DNA from: Pseudonocardia xinjiangensis
GTDB taxonomy: Bacteria; Actinomycetota; Actinomycetes; Mycobacteriales; Pseudonocardiaceae
Reading direction: 5' to 3'
DNA: 59,350 bases
Assembly (NCBI RefSeq): GCF_012911925.1
Contig: NZ_JAAXKY010000027.1
Location: 1 to 59,350, forward strand
Shown here: positions 44,283-53,371 of the stretch, one piece after another
How the letters are laid out: each line of letters opens with the position of its first letter
Numbering within the stretch: position 1 is the stretch's first letter
Translations under genes and position numbers: made by a program
The notes under the pieces: model-generated
What the model was told of the DNA's origin: nothing
The model's database searches: none
What the model saw: the letters and a program-made list of their open reading frames with translations, nothing else

Positions 44283-45206
44283 GTGGCTCGCCCCGACCCC
44301 TCATCCGCGCCCGGACGGCTCACCGCCGTGCTCGGTGTCCCGCCGGGGATGCCTCCGCGCGGGCCCGGCCCCGACTCGACGCCGGCGGCGGGGTCGGTGC
44401 CGGTCGGCGACCAGCCGACGGGGCCGCTCCCGCGGGTCGTGCTCGGCGGGGGCGATGCTCCGCGGCCAGGGCGACTGTCGCGGCTGCTGCCTGCCGCCTG
44501 GCGTGACGCCCGGGTCGACCCCGGCCGCCCCGGGGCCACCGTGCTGGCGCTGGTCGCGGCCGCCGCCGCTGTCGTCGCCGCCATCGGGGTCTGGGTGGAG
44601 CGGCCGCGGGCCGAACCCGTCGGTGCACTGCCCGAGGTGGCAGTGGTCGCCGAGCCGGCTGCCACTGCGGCCGCGGAGACGGCCACCGTCCCCGTCCCGG
44701 CTCCCGCAGCGCCGACGACCGGATCCACCACGGTCCCGGCCGAGCCGCTCGTGGTCAGCGTCTCGGGAAGGGTGGTGCGTCCGGGGCTGGTGGAGGTACC
44801 GGCAGGGTCCCGGGTCGCCGACGTGCTGGCGGCCGCGGGTGGCCCCGTCCCCGGCACCGATCTCGCCGGGCTCAACCTCGCGCGCCGGGTTGTCGACGGC
44901 GAGCAGGTCGCGGTCGGCGTGCCACCGGCCCCCGATGCGTTGCCCGGCGCGGCGGGTGGAGCGGGTGGCCCGGCGACTCCTGGGTCCGGCCCGGCGGCGC
45001 CCGGCAGGCCACCGGGGAAGCTCGACCTCAACTCGGCCACCCCTGAGCAGCTCGACGCCCTGCCGGGAGTCGGGCCCGTCACCGCTCAGCGGATCCTGGA
45101 GTGGCGCACGCGGCACGGCCGGTTCGCCCGCGTCGAGCAGCTGCGCGAGATCGAGGGCATCGGTGAGCGCCGGTTCGGGCAGCTGCGTGAGCTGGTCACG
45201 GTCTGA
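44283..45206 (+). CDS. comEA: ComEA-like DNA-uptake protein
   Basis: This 307-residue protein has a cytoplasmic Pro-rich N-terminus, one membrane segment (about 85-105), an SLBB domain (about 153-215, VSGRVVRPGLVEVPAGSRVADVLAAAGG), a Gly/Pro linker, and a helix-hairpin-helix pair (about 246-307, KLDLNSATPEQLDALPGVGPVTAQRILEWR). It would bind incoming DNA at the cell surface. The comEC start overlaps its stop (TGATG). Confidence 0.92.
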   Translation: MARPDPSSAPGRLTAVLGVPPGMPPRGPGPDSTPAAGSVPVGDQPTGPLPRVVLGGGDAPRPGRLSRLLPAAWRDARVDPGRPGATVLALVAAAAAVVAAIGVWVERPRAEPVGALPEVAVVAEPAATAAAETATVPVPAPAAPTTGSTTVPAEPLVVSVSGRVVRPGLVEVPAGSRVADVLAAAGGPVPGTDLAGLNLARRVVDGEQVAVGVPPAPDALPGAAGGAGGPATPGSGPAAPGRPPGKLDLNSATPEQLDALPGVGPVTAQRILEWRTRHGRFARVEQLREIEGIGERRFGQLRELVTV

Positions 45207-47629
45207 TGCGCGCCCACGATCCCGCCGAACCCCCGCGTCCCCCGGATCTGCGCCTGGTGCCCGCCGCGCTGGCGGCGTGGGCTGTCGTGCTGCTCGGCAT
45301 CGGGCTCGGCCCCGTCGCCGGAGTGTGTGCCGCAGTGATCAGCACGGCCGGGATCATCGCGGCCGCATTGGTGCTCGCCAGGAGCGCGCGTCGCGCTGCA
45401 GGGACACCGGCGCGGGCGACGTCCAGCGCGCGGCACGGGCCCGCCGTCCTCGCCGCCGCGGGCTGCGCCGCCGCTGCCTCGGTGGTGGTCACCGCCAACA
45501 CGCTGCTCCTCGTGCAACACCCGTTGCGCGAGCCCGCCGAGCGGGGGGCGGCCGCCACGGTGCGGGTGGTGCTGCGCGACGACCCCCGGCCCATCCGCGA
45601 CGCGGCCTACGGCTCCCGTCCCGCTGCGGCGGGCCAGGTGCTGGTCCCGGCGGTGCTCACCGACGTGCAGGTCGGCGATGGGCGGTGGAGCGCGGGTGGC
45701 CGCGTGCTGCTGATCGCGCCCGCGGAGGGGTGGACCGGGCTGTTGCCCGGTCAGGAGGCCACCGCGGAGGGCCTGCTCGCCCCGGCCGGGCGCCGTGACC
45801 TCACCGTCGCAGTACTACGGGTTCGCGGGCCGCCGCAGGAGGTCACGGCCGCGTCCTGGTGGCAGGACGCGGCGGGCGGGCTGCGCGCGGGCCTGCGCGA
45901 GGCTGCCGGGGTGCTGCCGCCCGCGTCGGCCGGACTCCTGCCCGGGCTGGCGGTCGGTGACACCGGAGGGCTCACCTCGGAGGTCGACGCCGACTTCCGG
46001 GCGGCCGGGCTCACCCACCTCCTCGCGGTGTCGGGGGCCAACCTCGCCATCGTCGGGGGCGCCGTGCTCGCCCTCCTGCGGCTGCTGCGGGCCGACCCCC
46101 GGCTCGCGGCGGCGCTGAGCGCCGCGGCGGTGGCCGGGTTCGTGGTGCTCGCGCGGCCGTCGCCGAGCGTGGTGCGGGCCGCCGTGATGGGTGCGGTGGT
46201 GCTGCTGGCGCTGGCGCTCGGGCGCGGGCGGTCGGCGATGCCGGCGCTCGCCGCGGCCGTACTGGTGCTCCTGACCGCCGACCCGGCACTGGCGGTCGAC
46301 CCTGGGTTCGCGCTGTCCGTGCTGGCCACCGCGGCCCTGGTGCTCCTCGCTCCCGGTTGGACCGACGCGCTGCGCCGCCGGGGCGTGCCCGCCTGGGCCG
46401 CGGAGGCGCTCACCGTCCCGGCCGCGGCGTTCCTCGTCACGGCACCGCTGGTGGCCGGGCTGAGCGGGGAGGTGAGCCCGATCGCGGTGCTCGCCAACCT
46501 GCTCGCGGTGCCCGCGGTCGCCCCGGCCACCGTCCTCGGGGTGCTCGCGGCGGTGCTCTCCCCGCTCGGGCCGCTGCCGGCGCAGGCCTGCGCCTGGCTG
46601 GCCGGGCCGGCAGTGGGGTGGCTCGTCCTGGTCGCTGACCGGGCGGCGGCCGTGCCGGGGGCCGTGCTGCCGTGGCCGGACGGGGTCGGGGGCGCCGTGC
46701 TGCTCGGCGTGCTGGTGCTCGTGCTGCTCGTGCTCGGACGGTCACCACGGTCACGGGCGGTGCTGCTCGCCGTGCTGCTCGGGCTCGCGCTGGTGCTCGT
46801 GCCCACCCGGATCGCCCCGCCCGGGTGGCCGCCCGCCGGGTGGCACCTGGTGATGTGCGACGTCGGGCAGGGCGACGCCGTGGTGCTGGCCACCGGCCGC
46901 CCCGGCTGGGTCGTGCTGGTCGATGCCGGTCCCGACGACGGCCCGGTCGACGTGTGCCTCGACCGGCTGGGCGTGCAGGGGATCGCCATGGTCGTGCTGA
47001 GCCACCTGCACGCCGACCACATCGGTGGCCTGGCGGGCGCCCTGCGCGGGCGGCCGGTGGGGGCGGTCGCGGTCGGCCCGGTCCACGAGCCGCGCTGGGC
47101 GCTGCAGATGGTCGCCCGGCGCGCCGCGGAGGCCGGTGCCCCACTCGTGGCGCTCACGGCCGGTCGGCGCCTCCAGTGGCCCGGGCTCACCCTGGACGTG
47201 CTCGCCCCCCGCCACCCCGAGCCCGGCATCGACCCGGACGACGGCACCGCGGTCAACGACGGCTCGCTCGTGCTGCGGGCCGCCACCCCGGCGGTCAGCG
47301 CGTTGCTCACCGGCGACGTCGAGCTCGCGGCCCAGGCCGACCTGCTGGCCTCGGGCGCCCACCTGCGTGCCGACGTGCTCAAGATGCCGCACCACGGCTC
47401 CCGCTACACCTCGGTCGCGTTCCTCAACGCGGTGGCGCCGCGCGCGGTGCTGGTCAGCGTGGGTGCCGGTAACCGCTATCGGCATCCCGATCCTGGTCTC
47501 CTCGGCGGTCTCGAGCGGGCGGGCGCCACGGTGGACCGCACCGACCTCGCGGGCGACGTCGCTGTGGTCGGCAGCCCTGCCGATCTCGAGCTCGTCTCCC
47601 GCGGCTCACCGCTTCCGGCTCCGCGATGA
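45206..47629 (+). CDS. comEC: ComEC/Rec2 DNA-uptake channel
   Basis: This 807-residue membrane protein would form the DNA channel of natural transformation. It has many hydrophobic segments, the competence-domain block LPGLAVGDTGGLTSEVDADFRAAGLTHLLAVSGANLAIVGG in the middle, and a C-terminal metallo-beta-lactamase domain with CDVGQGDAVVLATG and SHLHADHIGG (about 599-608). The ComEA-ComEC pair is complete, but no type IV pilus genes are in the window. Confidence 0.93.
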   Translation: MRAHDPAEPPRPPDLRLVPAALAAWAVVLLGIGLGPVAGVCAAVISTAGIIAAALVLARSARRAAGTPARATSSARHGPAVLAAAGCAAAASVVVTANTLLLVQHPLREPAERGAAATVRVVLRDDPRPIRDAAYGSRPAAAGQVLVPAVLTDVQVGDGRWSAGGRVLLIAPAEGWTGLLPGQEATAEGLLAPAGRRDLTVAVLRVRGPPQEVTAASWWQDAAGGLRAGLREAAGVLPPASAGLLPGLAVGDTGGLTSEVDADFRAAGLTHLLAVSGANLAIVGGAVLALLRLLRADPRLAAALSAAAVAGFVVLARPSPSVVRAAVMGAVVLLALALGRGRSAMPALAAAVLVLLTADPALAVDPGFALSVLATAALVLLAPGWTDALRRRGVPAWAAEALTVPAAAFLVTAPLVAGLSGEVSPIAVLANLLAVPAVAPATVLGVLAAVLSPLGPLPAQACAWLAGPAVGWLVLVADRAAAVPGAVLPWPDGVGGAVLLGVLVLVLLVLGRSPRSRAVLLAVLLGLALVLVPTRIAPPGWPPAGWHLVMCDVGQGDAVVLATGRPGWVVLVDAGPDDGPVDVCLDRLGVQGIAMVVLSHLHADHIGGLAGALRGRPVGAVAVGPVHEPRWALQMVARRAAEAGAPLVALTAGRRLQWPGLTLDVLAPRHPEPGIDPDDGTAVNDGSLVLRAATPAVSALLTGDVELAAQADLLASGAHLRADVLKMPHHGSRYTSVAFLNAVAPRAVLVSVGAGNRYRHPDPGLLGGLERAGATVDRTDLAGDVAVVGSPADLELVSRGSPLPAPR

Positions 47630-47934
47630 GGACGACCGTTCGGGTCGGCTGGGCGTCGAGCAGGCCGGCCGGCATGAACACAGCGCCCGATCGTCGCGGC
47701 ACGATCCGAATCCGGTCCCCGCGGGACCACGCGTACGGCCGCTCCGAGCACGTGATGCACGTGATGCACGTGATGCACGTGATGCCCGTGCGAGCCTCCT
47801 CCGTGCTGCCATCGTCTGCGGAGGTGCAGCCCTCGAAGGGCATAACGATCTACGGCTGGAGTACTGGGTGACGACGATCATTCGACGGGGTCGCGCCCTC
47901 CCGCTCGTCGATCGGCTCCCACGAGAGGGCTGGG
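47630..47934. other. Intergenic region with a 9-bp minisatellite after comEC
   Basis: These 305 bp lie between convergent comEC and the CGNR gene. A frame of 81 residues (47626-47871), overlapping the comEC stop as ATGA, includes HVMHVMHVMHVM from the minisatellite. I do not count it as a gene. No strong terminator hairpin is visible. Confidence 0.5.
47749..47784. repeat. Four tandem copies of CACGTGATG
   Basis: The 9-bp unit CACGTGATG repeats four times without change; a diverged cccgtg follows. Each copy contains the palindrome CACGTG. The perfect copies suggest recent expansion by slippage. Confidence 0.75.
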
Positions 47935-48555
47935 TCAGTGCGCCGCACGGGTGCGTCGCGCGGCGACGTAGCGCCGGATCTTCTCGGCGGTGCCGCAGTC
48001 CTCCATGCTGCACCAGCGGCGGCGACGGTTCTTGCTCTCGTCGTGGTAGAGGAAGCGACAGCCTCCGCATCCCTTGATCCGGTCCAGCTCGCCCGAGGTG
48101 AGCAGTTGGACCGCCGCGTGCACCACCGGCCGCAGCGGCCGGGTGAGCGTGTGGTCGTCCTGCCAGGTCCACGCGAACGTGCCTTCACGCTCCAGTCGCG
48201 CGTGGCGGAGCGCGTCTGTTTCGTCGTCACGCAGCCGGGCCAGGGCGGCCGGGCTCGGGCTTTCGCCGGCGGCCAGTGGTCGGAACACCTCGTCGAGGTT
48301 GTCGCGCGTGCGCAGCGCTCGGGCGAAGGCGGCCCGAGCGCCACCGGGATCGTCGCGAGCCGCGCGGCGTAACGCTGCCGCCTCCGCCTCGCTGAGGGCG
48401 TCCGCGTAGACGCCCCAGGTGATCAGCTCGGAGTAGCCGGTGAGCACGTCATCGTCGGGAGGTCCGAGGGGTGGGCCACTGCGGGTGTTGACGAAGTCCA
48501 GGGCGAGGTTGCCGCCCACCAGGCGCATCCGCGTGACGTCCTCAACTGTTCCCAT
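47935..48555 (-). CDS. CGNR zinc-finger / ABATE-domain regulator
   Basis: This 206-residue protein has the N-terminal ABATE domain (GGNLALDFVNTRSG...) and a C-terminal zinc finger: CGGCRFLYHDESKNRRRRWCSMEDCGTAEKIRRY, in which the usual CGNR reads CGTA. CGNR proteins are putative transcription regulators of actinobacteria. The ATG at 48555 precedes the ABATE motif by 15 residues. It is divergent from the MFS exporter with about 90 bp between and may regulate it. Confidence 0.85.
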   Translation of the reverse strand: MGTVEDVTRMRLVGGNLALDFVNTRSGPPLGPPDDDVLTGYSELITWGVYADALSEAEAAALRRAARDDPGGARAAFARALRTRDNLDEVFRPLAAGESPSPAALARLRDDETDALRHARLEREGTFAWTWQDDHTLTRPLRPVVHAAVQLLTSGELDRIKGCGGCRFLYHDESKNRRRRWCSMEDCGTAEKIRRYVAARRTRAAH

Positions 48556-48646
48556 CGAAATCCATTTTACCAGTTGCGCCACCTTGGAGGCGATCGCTAA
48601 CGTGTTTCCGACGTAAGCCAATTAGATGGCAACATGGGAGGTCCGG

Positions 48647-49888
48647 ATGGAGGACAGGCGGGCGGCGGGAGCGCTTGTCGGCTTGGCCGGCGGCACGTTC
48701 CTCTACACCACGGCCGAGGCACTGCCCGTCGGGCTGCTGCTGCCCATGGCGGCGGACCTGGCGGTCTCGCCGTCGCAGGTGGGTATGCTCGTCACGGCCT
48801 ACGGCGCGGTGGTGATGGTCGCCTCGGTCCCGCTGACTGCGCTGGTGCGAAGGGTCCCGCGCCGGGTTCTGCTGTCGGGGCTACTGGTCGGGTTCGTCGT
48901 CAGCACCGCGGTCACGGCGCTCGTCAGCACGTTCGCGCTCATGCTCGCCGCCCGGCTGGCGATCGCGGCGACCCACGCCTTGTTCTGGGCGGTGGTGGTG
49001 CCCGCGGCGGCCGAGCTGTTCCCACCCGCGCTACGAGGGCGTGTGATCGCGGTGGTGTTCTCCGGCGGCACCGTTGCGCTGGTCCTGGGTGTGCCGGCGG
49101 GCACCTGGCTGGGTGAGCGCGCGGGTTGGCGGGTGTCGTTCCTGGCGGTGGCCGGGCTCGGCGCGATCGTGCTCGTCCTGGTTGCCTCGTTGCTGCCCTC
49201 GACGCGGCCCGACCAGGGACATGCCGCCCGGGGCGCGATGCCCGACGCGCGCCGCTTCTGGCTGCTGGTCGCCGTTGCCGTCCTGGCCACCGCCGGAGCC
49301 ATCGCCGCCTACACCTATGTCGCCCTCTTCGTCACCGAGGTCAGCGGCTTTGCGGACTCGTCGGTCGGCGCAATCCTGCTGGCCCGCGGCGTCGCCAGCG
49401 TGCTCGGGATCCTCGCCCTCGGCGCGGTGGTCGACCGCGGCCCGTGGCGCGCCCTGGCTGCGAGCGTCGCGCTGCAGTCGGCGGCACTGTTCGGGCTGTA
49501 CGCACTTGGCCACCACCCGGTGGCGGCGGTCGGCCTGCTCGCCGTGGCGGGACTGGCGTTCGCCGCGTTCACCGCGTCGCTCGGTGGGCTCGTGCTGCAG
49601 ATAGCGCCCGGGCGCTCCGACCTCGCCGCCGCCACCGTCTCCGCCGCCGTCAACGTCGGTATCACCGGCGGCGCGCTGGCCGGCAGCCTCGCGGTGCCGA
49701 GCCACGGCGTCCAGAGCACGGTCCTGATCGGCGCCCTGATCGGTGTCGTGGCTCTGGCGCTGACTCTCGCCGAACGACTCATCCCGCAGGCAGGACGGCG
49801 GGGCGGAAACCCGACGATCTTGCCGTCTCGAGTGGGCTCACCGGGCGCGACGCCGTCCACCGGGACCACGACGATGCCATCCGGCTGA
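48647..49888 (+). CDS. MFS drug-efflux-type transporter
   Basis: This 413-residue membrane protein has 12 predicted segments and the Cmx/AraJ-like N-terminus FLYTTAEALPVGLLLPMAADLAVSPSQVGMLVTAYGAVV. Loop 2-3 is LVRRVPRRVLL. Segment 5 has the antiporter-type GVPAGTWLGERAGWR. Substrates are unknown, possibly chloramphenicol-like drugs or sugars. The ATG at 48647 has GGGAGGT a few bases upstream; an ATG at 48626 has none. Confidence 0.88.
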   Translation: MEDRRAAGALVGLAGGTFLYTTAEALPVGLLLPMAADLAVSPSQVGMLVTAYGAVVMVASVPLTALVRRVPRRVLLSGLLVGFVVSTAVTALVSTFALMLAARLAIAATHALFWAVVVPAAAELFPPALRGRVIAVVFSGGTVALVLGVPAGTWLGERAGWRVSFLAVAGLGAIVLVLVASLLPSTRPDQGHAARGAMPDARRFWLLVAVAVLATAGAIAAYTYVALFVTEVSGFADSSVGAILLARGVASVLGILALGAVVDRGPWRALAASVALQSAALFGLYALGHHPVAAVGLLAVAGLAFAAFTASLGGLVLQIAPGRSDLAAATVSAAVNVGITGGALAGSLAVPSHGVQSTVLIGALIGVVALALTLAERLIPQAGRRGGNPTILPSRVGSPGATPSTGTTTMPSG

Positions 49889-49914
49889 CGGGGGGTCCAG
49901 ATGACGGCCGCCCC

Positions 49915-50316
49915 GATGGCCAACGTCAACGGGGCGGCATCGCCAGATCCATCGCGTTGAACCCCGACCTCCTGATCGCCGACGAGCCGACCAGCTCCCT
50001 CGACGTCTCCGTGCAGGCCCGGATCCTCGACCTGTTCCGGGACCTGCAGGCACAGCTGAGGTTCGCCTGCCTGTTCATCTCGCACGACCTGGCCGTGATC
50101 GGCGCGCTCGCGGCCCGGGTCGGCGTCATGCACCGCGGGCGGATCGTCGAGCAGGGGAGCACCGCCCAGGTGCTGCAGGCGCCTCGCCACCGCTACACCC
50201 AGCGGCTCCTCGCCTCGGCGCCCGTGGCCGACCCGACCGAACAGCAGCGCAGGCGCGCGATCTGGCACACGATCCGGGACGCGCAACCCGAGGTTGCCGC
50301 CCCCAGCGCCTCGTGA
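49915..50316 (+). pseudogene. C-terminal remnant of an oligopeptide ABC ATPase (OppD/OppF type)
   Basis: The frame carries DGQRQRGGIARSIALNP, a worn signature and following helix, then Walker B LLIADEPTSSLDVSVQARILDLF, the switch FISHDLAVIG and the OppD/F tail (HRGRIVEQGSTAQVLQAPRHRYTQRLLASAP). No Walker A or N-terminal two thirds exist upstream, where the MFS gene ends. It looks like the remainder of a deleted peptide-transport gene. No start codon with a ribosome site is evident. Confidence 0.75.
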
Positions 50317-50338
50317 CCGCGCCGGGGGCCGCCCCGGC

Positions 50339-51622
50339 TCAGAGCCCGCGCGCCGCCAGCGCCTCGCGCACGGCCTTGCTGGTGGAGGGCACCGTGGCCG
50401 AGGGACCGATCTGGCCGGCGACCGCGTCGAGGGTCTTGAGGCCGTCGCCGGTGATCAGCAGCACGGTCTCGGCGTCCGGGTCGAGCTTGCCCGACTCCAC
50501 GAGCTTCTTCGCGGTGGCCACCGTGACCCCGCCCGCGGTCTCGGCGAAGACACCCTCGGTGCGGGCGAGCAGCCGGATGCCGTCGACCACCTCCGCGTCG
50601 CTGACGTGGGCCACCGCACCGCCGGTGCGGCGCACCGCGTCGAGGACGTAGGGGCCGTCGGCCGGGTTGCCGATCGCGAGCGAGCGGGCGATCGTGTCCG
50701 GGCGCACCGGCTGTACGACGTCGTGTCCGTCCTCGAAGGCCTTGGCCACGGGGGAGCAGCCGGTGGCCTGCGCCCCGAACACGCGGTAGGGCGTGGGCTC
50801 CACCAGACCCAGTTTGCCGAGCTCGGTGAACCCCTTGTCCACCTTGGTCAGCTGCGACCCCGACGCCACGGGCACCACGATCTGCTCCGGCAGCCGCCAG
50901 CCGAGCTGCTCGGCGACCTCGTAGCCCAGGGTCTTGGAACCCTCGGCGTAGTACGGCCGCACGTTGACGTTGACGAACGCCCAGTCCTCGTGCTCGGCGG
51001 CGAGCTCGGTGGCCAGCCGGTTGACGTCGTCGTAGTTGCCGTCGACGGCGAGCAGGGTCCCGTCGTAGACGGCGGTGGTGAGCACCTTCGCCTGCTCGAG
51101 CGACGACGGGATGAGCACGACCGAGTCCCACCCGGCGCGGGCCGCGGCGGCGGCGACGGCGTTGGCGAGGTTGCCCGTGGACGGGCAGGCGAGCACCGAG
51201 AACCCGAGCTCACGCGCGGCGGCGAGCGCCACGGCGACCACGCGGTCCTTGAACGAGTGGGTCGGGTTGCCGGTGTCGTCCTTCACCCAGAGGTTGCGCA
51301 GTCCCAGCGCGGCGCCCAGCCGGTCTGCCTTGATCAGGCGGGTGAGACCGGGCTCGGTGTTGGGGTGCTCCTGCACGGTGGACGGCACGGGCAGCAGCTG
51401 CCGGTAACGCCAGATCGACTTGGGGCCAGCCTCGATGGACTCGCGGGTGACCGTGCCGAAGTCGTAGGCGACCTCGAGCGGGCCGAAGCACTGGGGGCAG
51501 GCGAACTCGGCCGCGAGCGGAATCTGGTGGCCACACTCACGACAGGACAGGGCGCGCGCGGGCCCGAGGTCGTAGGCGGCGGTGGATCCGCCGTCGGGAC
51601 GCGTGGAGGCAGTCAGGGTCAT
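50339..51622 (-). CDS. thrC: Threonine synthase
   Basis: This 427-residue PLP enzyme converts O-phosphohomoserine to threonine. The PLP lysine is K125 in NPTHSFKDR. ASGSQL and the glycine loop of the cofactor site follow. An N-terminal zinc ribbon (C27, C30, C42, C45) is typical of the class of threonine synthases that carry it. A SAM-I riboswitch lies in the leader, and its closing stem overlaps the GAGGAGA ribosome site. Confidence 0.95.
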   Translation of the reverse strand: MTLTASTRPDGGSTAAYDLGPARALSCRECGHQIPLAAEFACPQCFGPLEVAYDFGTVTRESIEAGPKSIWRYRQLLPVPSTVQEHPNTEPGLTRLIKADRLGAALGLRNLWVKDDTGNPTHSFKDRVVAVALAAARELGFSVLACPSTGNLANAVAAAAARAGWDSVVLIPSSLEQAKVLTTAVYDGTLLAVDGNYDDVNRLATELAAEHEDWAFVNVNVRPYYAEGSKTLGYEVAEQLGWRLPEQIVVPVASGSQLTKVDKGFTELGKLGLVEPTPYRVFGAQATGCSPVAKAFEDGHDVVQPVRPDTIARSLAIGNPADGPYVLDAVRRTGGAVAHVSDAEVVDGIRLLARTEGVFAETAGGVTVATAKKLVESGKLDPDAETVLLITGDGLKTLDAVAGQIGPSATVPSTSKAVREALAARGL

Positions 51623-51633
51623 CGAAAGATCTC

Positions 51634-51744
51634 CTCATCTTCCCCGCACCATGCGGGTCGGAATTGGCACCGTGATCGAGCGCGGATGCGCATCGCCGGT
51701 TGCCGGGGCTTCGCCGGGCCGTTCCCTCTGCCCCTCTGGATGAG
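51634..51744 (-). ncRNA. SAM-I (S-box) riboswitch before thrC
   Basis: On the minus strand P1 is CTCATC (51744-51739) with GATGAG (51639-51634). Between them lie AGAGGGGCAGAGGGAAC, GGCCCGGCGAAGCCCCGGC, GCAACC and CGGTGCCAATTCC, the conserved SAM-I core, and a P4 hairpin CCCGCA/TGCGGG. P1's 3' strand runs into GAGGAGA, so SAM binding should hide the ribosome site of thrC. Confidence 0.9.
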
Positions 51745-51886
51745 CCATGTGAAGTTGTTCCGCGGCTGGTCGAGCAGCCGTCAGATGTCAGCCACGTTAC
51801 GTCACGATCCACTGCGGACCCAAGTCCTGTCCGGATTCTGGGAGCCGGGTCACGCGATGTCGGTGGCGTGCGCAAGCATGGACGGC

Positions 51887-52855
51887 ATGTCCGCGCCCCG
51901 TCCGCCCGCGCCGTTGCGCCTCATCCTCGGCGAGGAGGAGCTGCTGGTGGAGCGGGCGGTCGAGCAGGTCGTCGCGGAGGTACGGGCGGGTGAGCCCGGC
52001 GCCGAGCTGCGGCGCTACCGGGCCGCCGACCTCACCCCGGTCGATCTGGCCGACAACCTGAGCCCGTCACTGTTCGCCGAGGGCCGGGTCATCGTCCTGC
52101 AGTCCGCCCACGAGGTGGGCAAGGAGCTCGCCACGGCGATCGTCGAGCAGTCGGCCGATCCGGCCGATGGCATCGTCCTGGTCGTGCTCCACGCGGGGGG
52201 CGCCCGCAACAAGGCGCTGGCCGACGCGCTGCGCAAGGGTGGCGCCGTCGTCACCACGTGTAACCGGATCACCCGCTCCGAGGAGCGCTCCGACTTCGTG
52301 CGCTCCGAGGTGCGACGCGCCGGTGGGCGGATCGCCCCCGCCGCGGTGGGCGTCCTGATCGAGGCGGTCGGGTCCGACCTGCGGGAGCTCGCTGCCGCGG
52401 CGGGCCAGCTCGTGGCCGACACCGGCGGCACCGTCGACGAGCAGGCGGTGCGCCGCTACCACCGGGGCCGCGCGGAGGCGTCCGGTTTCGCGGTGGCCGA
52501 CAAGGTGATGGCCGGCGACCGGGCGGGGGCGCTGGAGGCGTTGCGCTGGGCGCTCGTGCTGGGGGTGGCGCCCGTGCTCGTGGCCGACGCGCTGGCCGAC
52601 GGGGTGCGCACCCTGGCCAGGGTGGGTGCGGCCGGCCGGGGCGACCCCAACCGGCTCGCGGGCACGCTGGGCATGCCGCCGTGGAAGGTGCGCAAGGCTC
52701 AGGCCCAGGTACGGGCGTGGCAGCCCGAGTCGCTCGCGGTCGCGTTCGACGCGGCGGCCGAGGTGAACGCCGACGTCAAGGGGGCGGCGGCCGACGCGGG
52801 GTACGCGCTGGAACGCGCGGTGCTGCGGATCTGCGCGGCGCGCGAGTCACGCTGA
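51887..52855 (+). CDS. holA: DNA polymerase III delta subunit
   Basis: This 322-residue clamp-loader subunit begins RLILGEEELLVERAV and carries the HolA core (SLFAEGRVIVLQSA, GGTVDEQAVRRYHRGRAEASGFAVADKVMAGDRAGALEALRWAL). It opens the sliding clamp during replication. ATGs at 51878 and 51887 are both possible and neither has a clear ribosome site. In Mycobacterium holA also lies next to rpsT. Confidence 0.92.
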   Translation: MSAPRPPAPLRLILGEEELLVERAVEQVVAEVRAGEPGAELRRYRAADLTPVDLADNLSPSLFAEGRVIVLQSAHEVGKELATAIVEQSADPADGIVLVVLHAGGARNKALADALRKGGAVVTTCNRITRSEERSDFVRSEVRRAGGRIAPAAVGVLIEAVGSDLRELAAAAGQLVADTGGTVDEQAVRRYHRGRAEASGFAVADKVMAGDRAGALEALRWALVLGVAPVLVADALADGVRTLARVGAAGRGDPNRLAGTLGMPPWKVRKAQAQVRAWQPESLAVAFDAAAEVNADVKGAAADAGYALERAVLRICAARESR

Positions 52856-52893
52856 GCGCCACCGGAGGGCCGGCGCTGTGGCGGATGACACAG

Positions 52894-52931
52894 CACAACG
52901 GCGCCGCCCTCGGGAGGGCAGCGCCGTTGTG
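52894..52931. terminator. Bidirectional terminator between holA and rpsT
   Basis: CACAACGGCGC (52894-52904) pairs with GCGCCGTTGTG (52921-52931), and inside it GCCCT pairs with AGGGC around CGGG. It lies between the convergent holA and rpsT genes. Confidence 0.8.
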
Positions 52932-52950
52932 AGCTGGAGGTGGCGCCTCG

Positions 52951-53211
52951 TCAGAGCGCGTCGACGCGCTTGGACAGCGACGACTTGCGGTTGGCGGCCT
53001 GGTTCTTGTGGATGACGCCCTTGCTGGCCGCCTTGTCGAGCGCACGGGCTGCGGCCCGCTGCAGCTCGGTGGCCTTCTCGGTGTCGCCGGCCTCCGCAGC
53101 CTCGCGGAAACGCCGCACGGCGGTGCGAACGGCGGACTTGACCGACTTGTTGCGCTGGCGGCGCTTCTCGTTGGTCTTGACCCGCTTGATCTGGGACTTG
53201 ATGTTGGCCAC
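52951..53211 (-). CDS. rpsT: 30S ribosomal protein S20
   Basis: This 86-residue basic protein ([29 protein letters not shown]..., ending [10 protein letters not shown]) is S20, which binds 16S rRNA in the small subunit. The GTG at 53211 gives the standard ANIKSQ start after formyl-methionine removal. Upstream in-frame residues are not family-like. Confidence 0.97.
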   Translation of the reverse strand: MANIKSQIKRVKTNEKRRQRNKSVKSAVRTAVRRFREAAEAGDTEKATELQRAAARALDKAASKGVIHKNQAANRKSSLSKRVDAL

Positions 53212-53371
53212 GCGAATGCCTCGAGTTCTTCTTCGCCTTGTTCCGGTCCGCACCGGCGGCGGGGGATCCTGCGTTCACGCCGGGCGCTCAGCGGTCCATG
53301 TTACAGCCCGGCGGGGGCCGCCGGAAATCGGCCCGGCCGGGCAGCTCCCGCGGTCGGCCTAGGGTGATCGC

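Noticed and set aside
47626..47871. 81-residue frame overlapping the comEC stop
   Set aside because: Half is low-complexity sequence and a minisatellite; only the ATGA overlap supports it, so it was kept as a comment rather than a gene.
49126..49900. Upstream part of the long frame ending in the ATPase remnant
   Set aside because: It overlaps the MFS gene in another frame and has no ATPase motifs; only the part from about 49915 is real.
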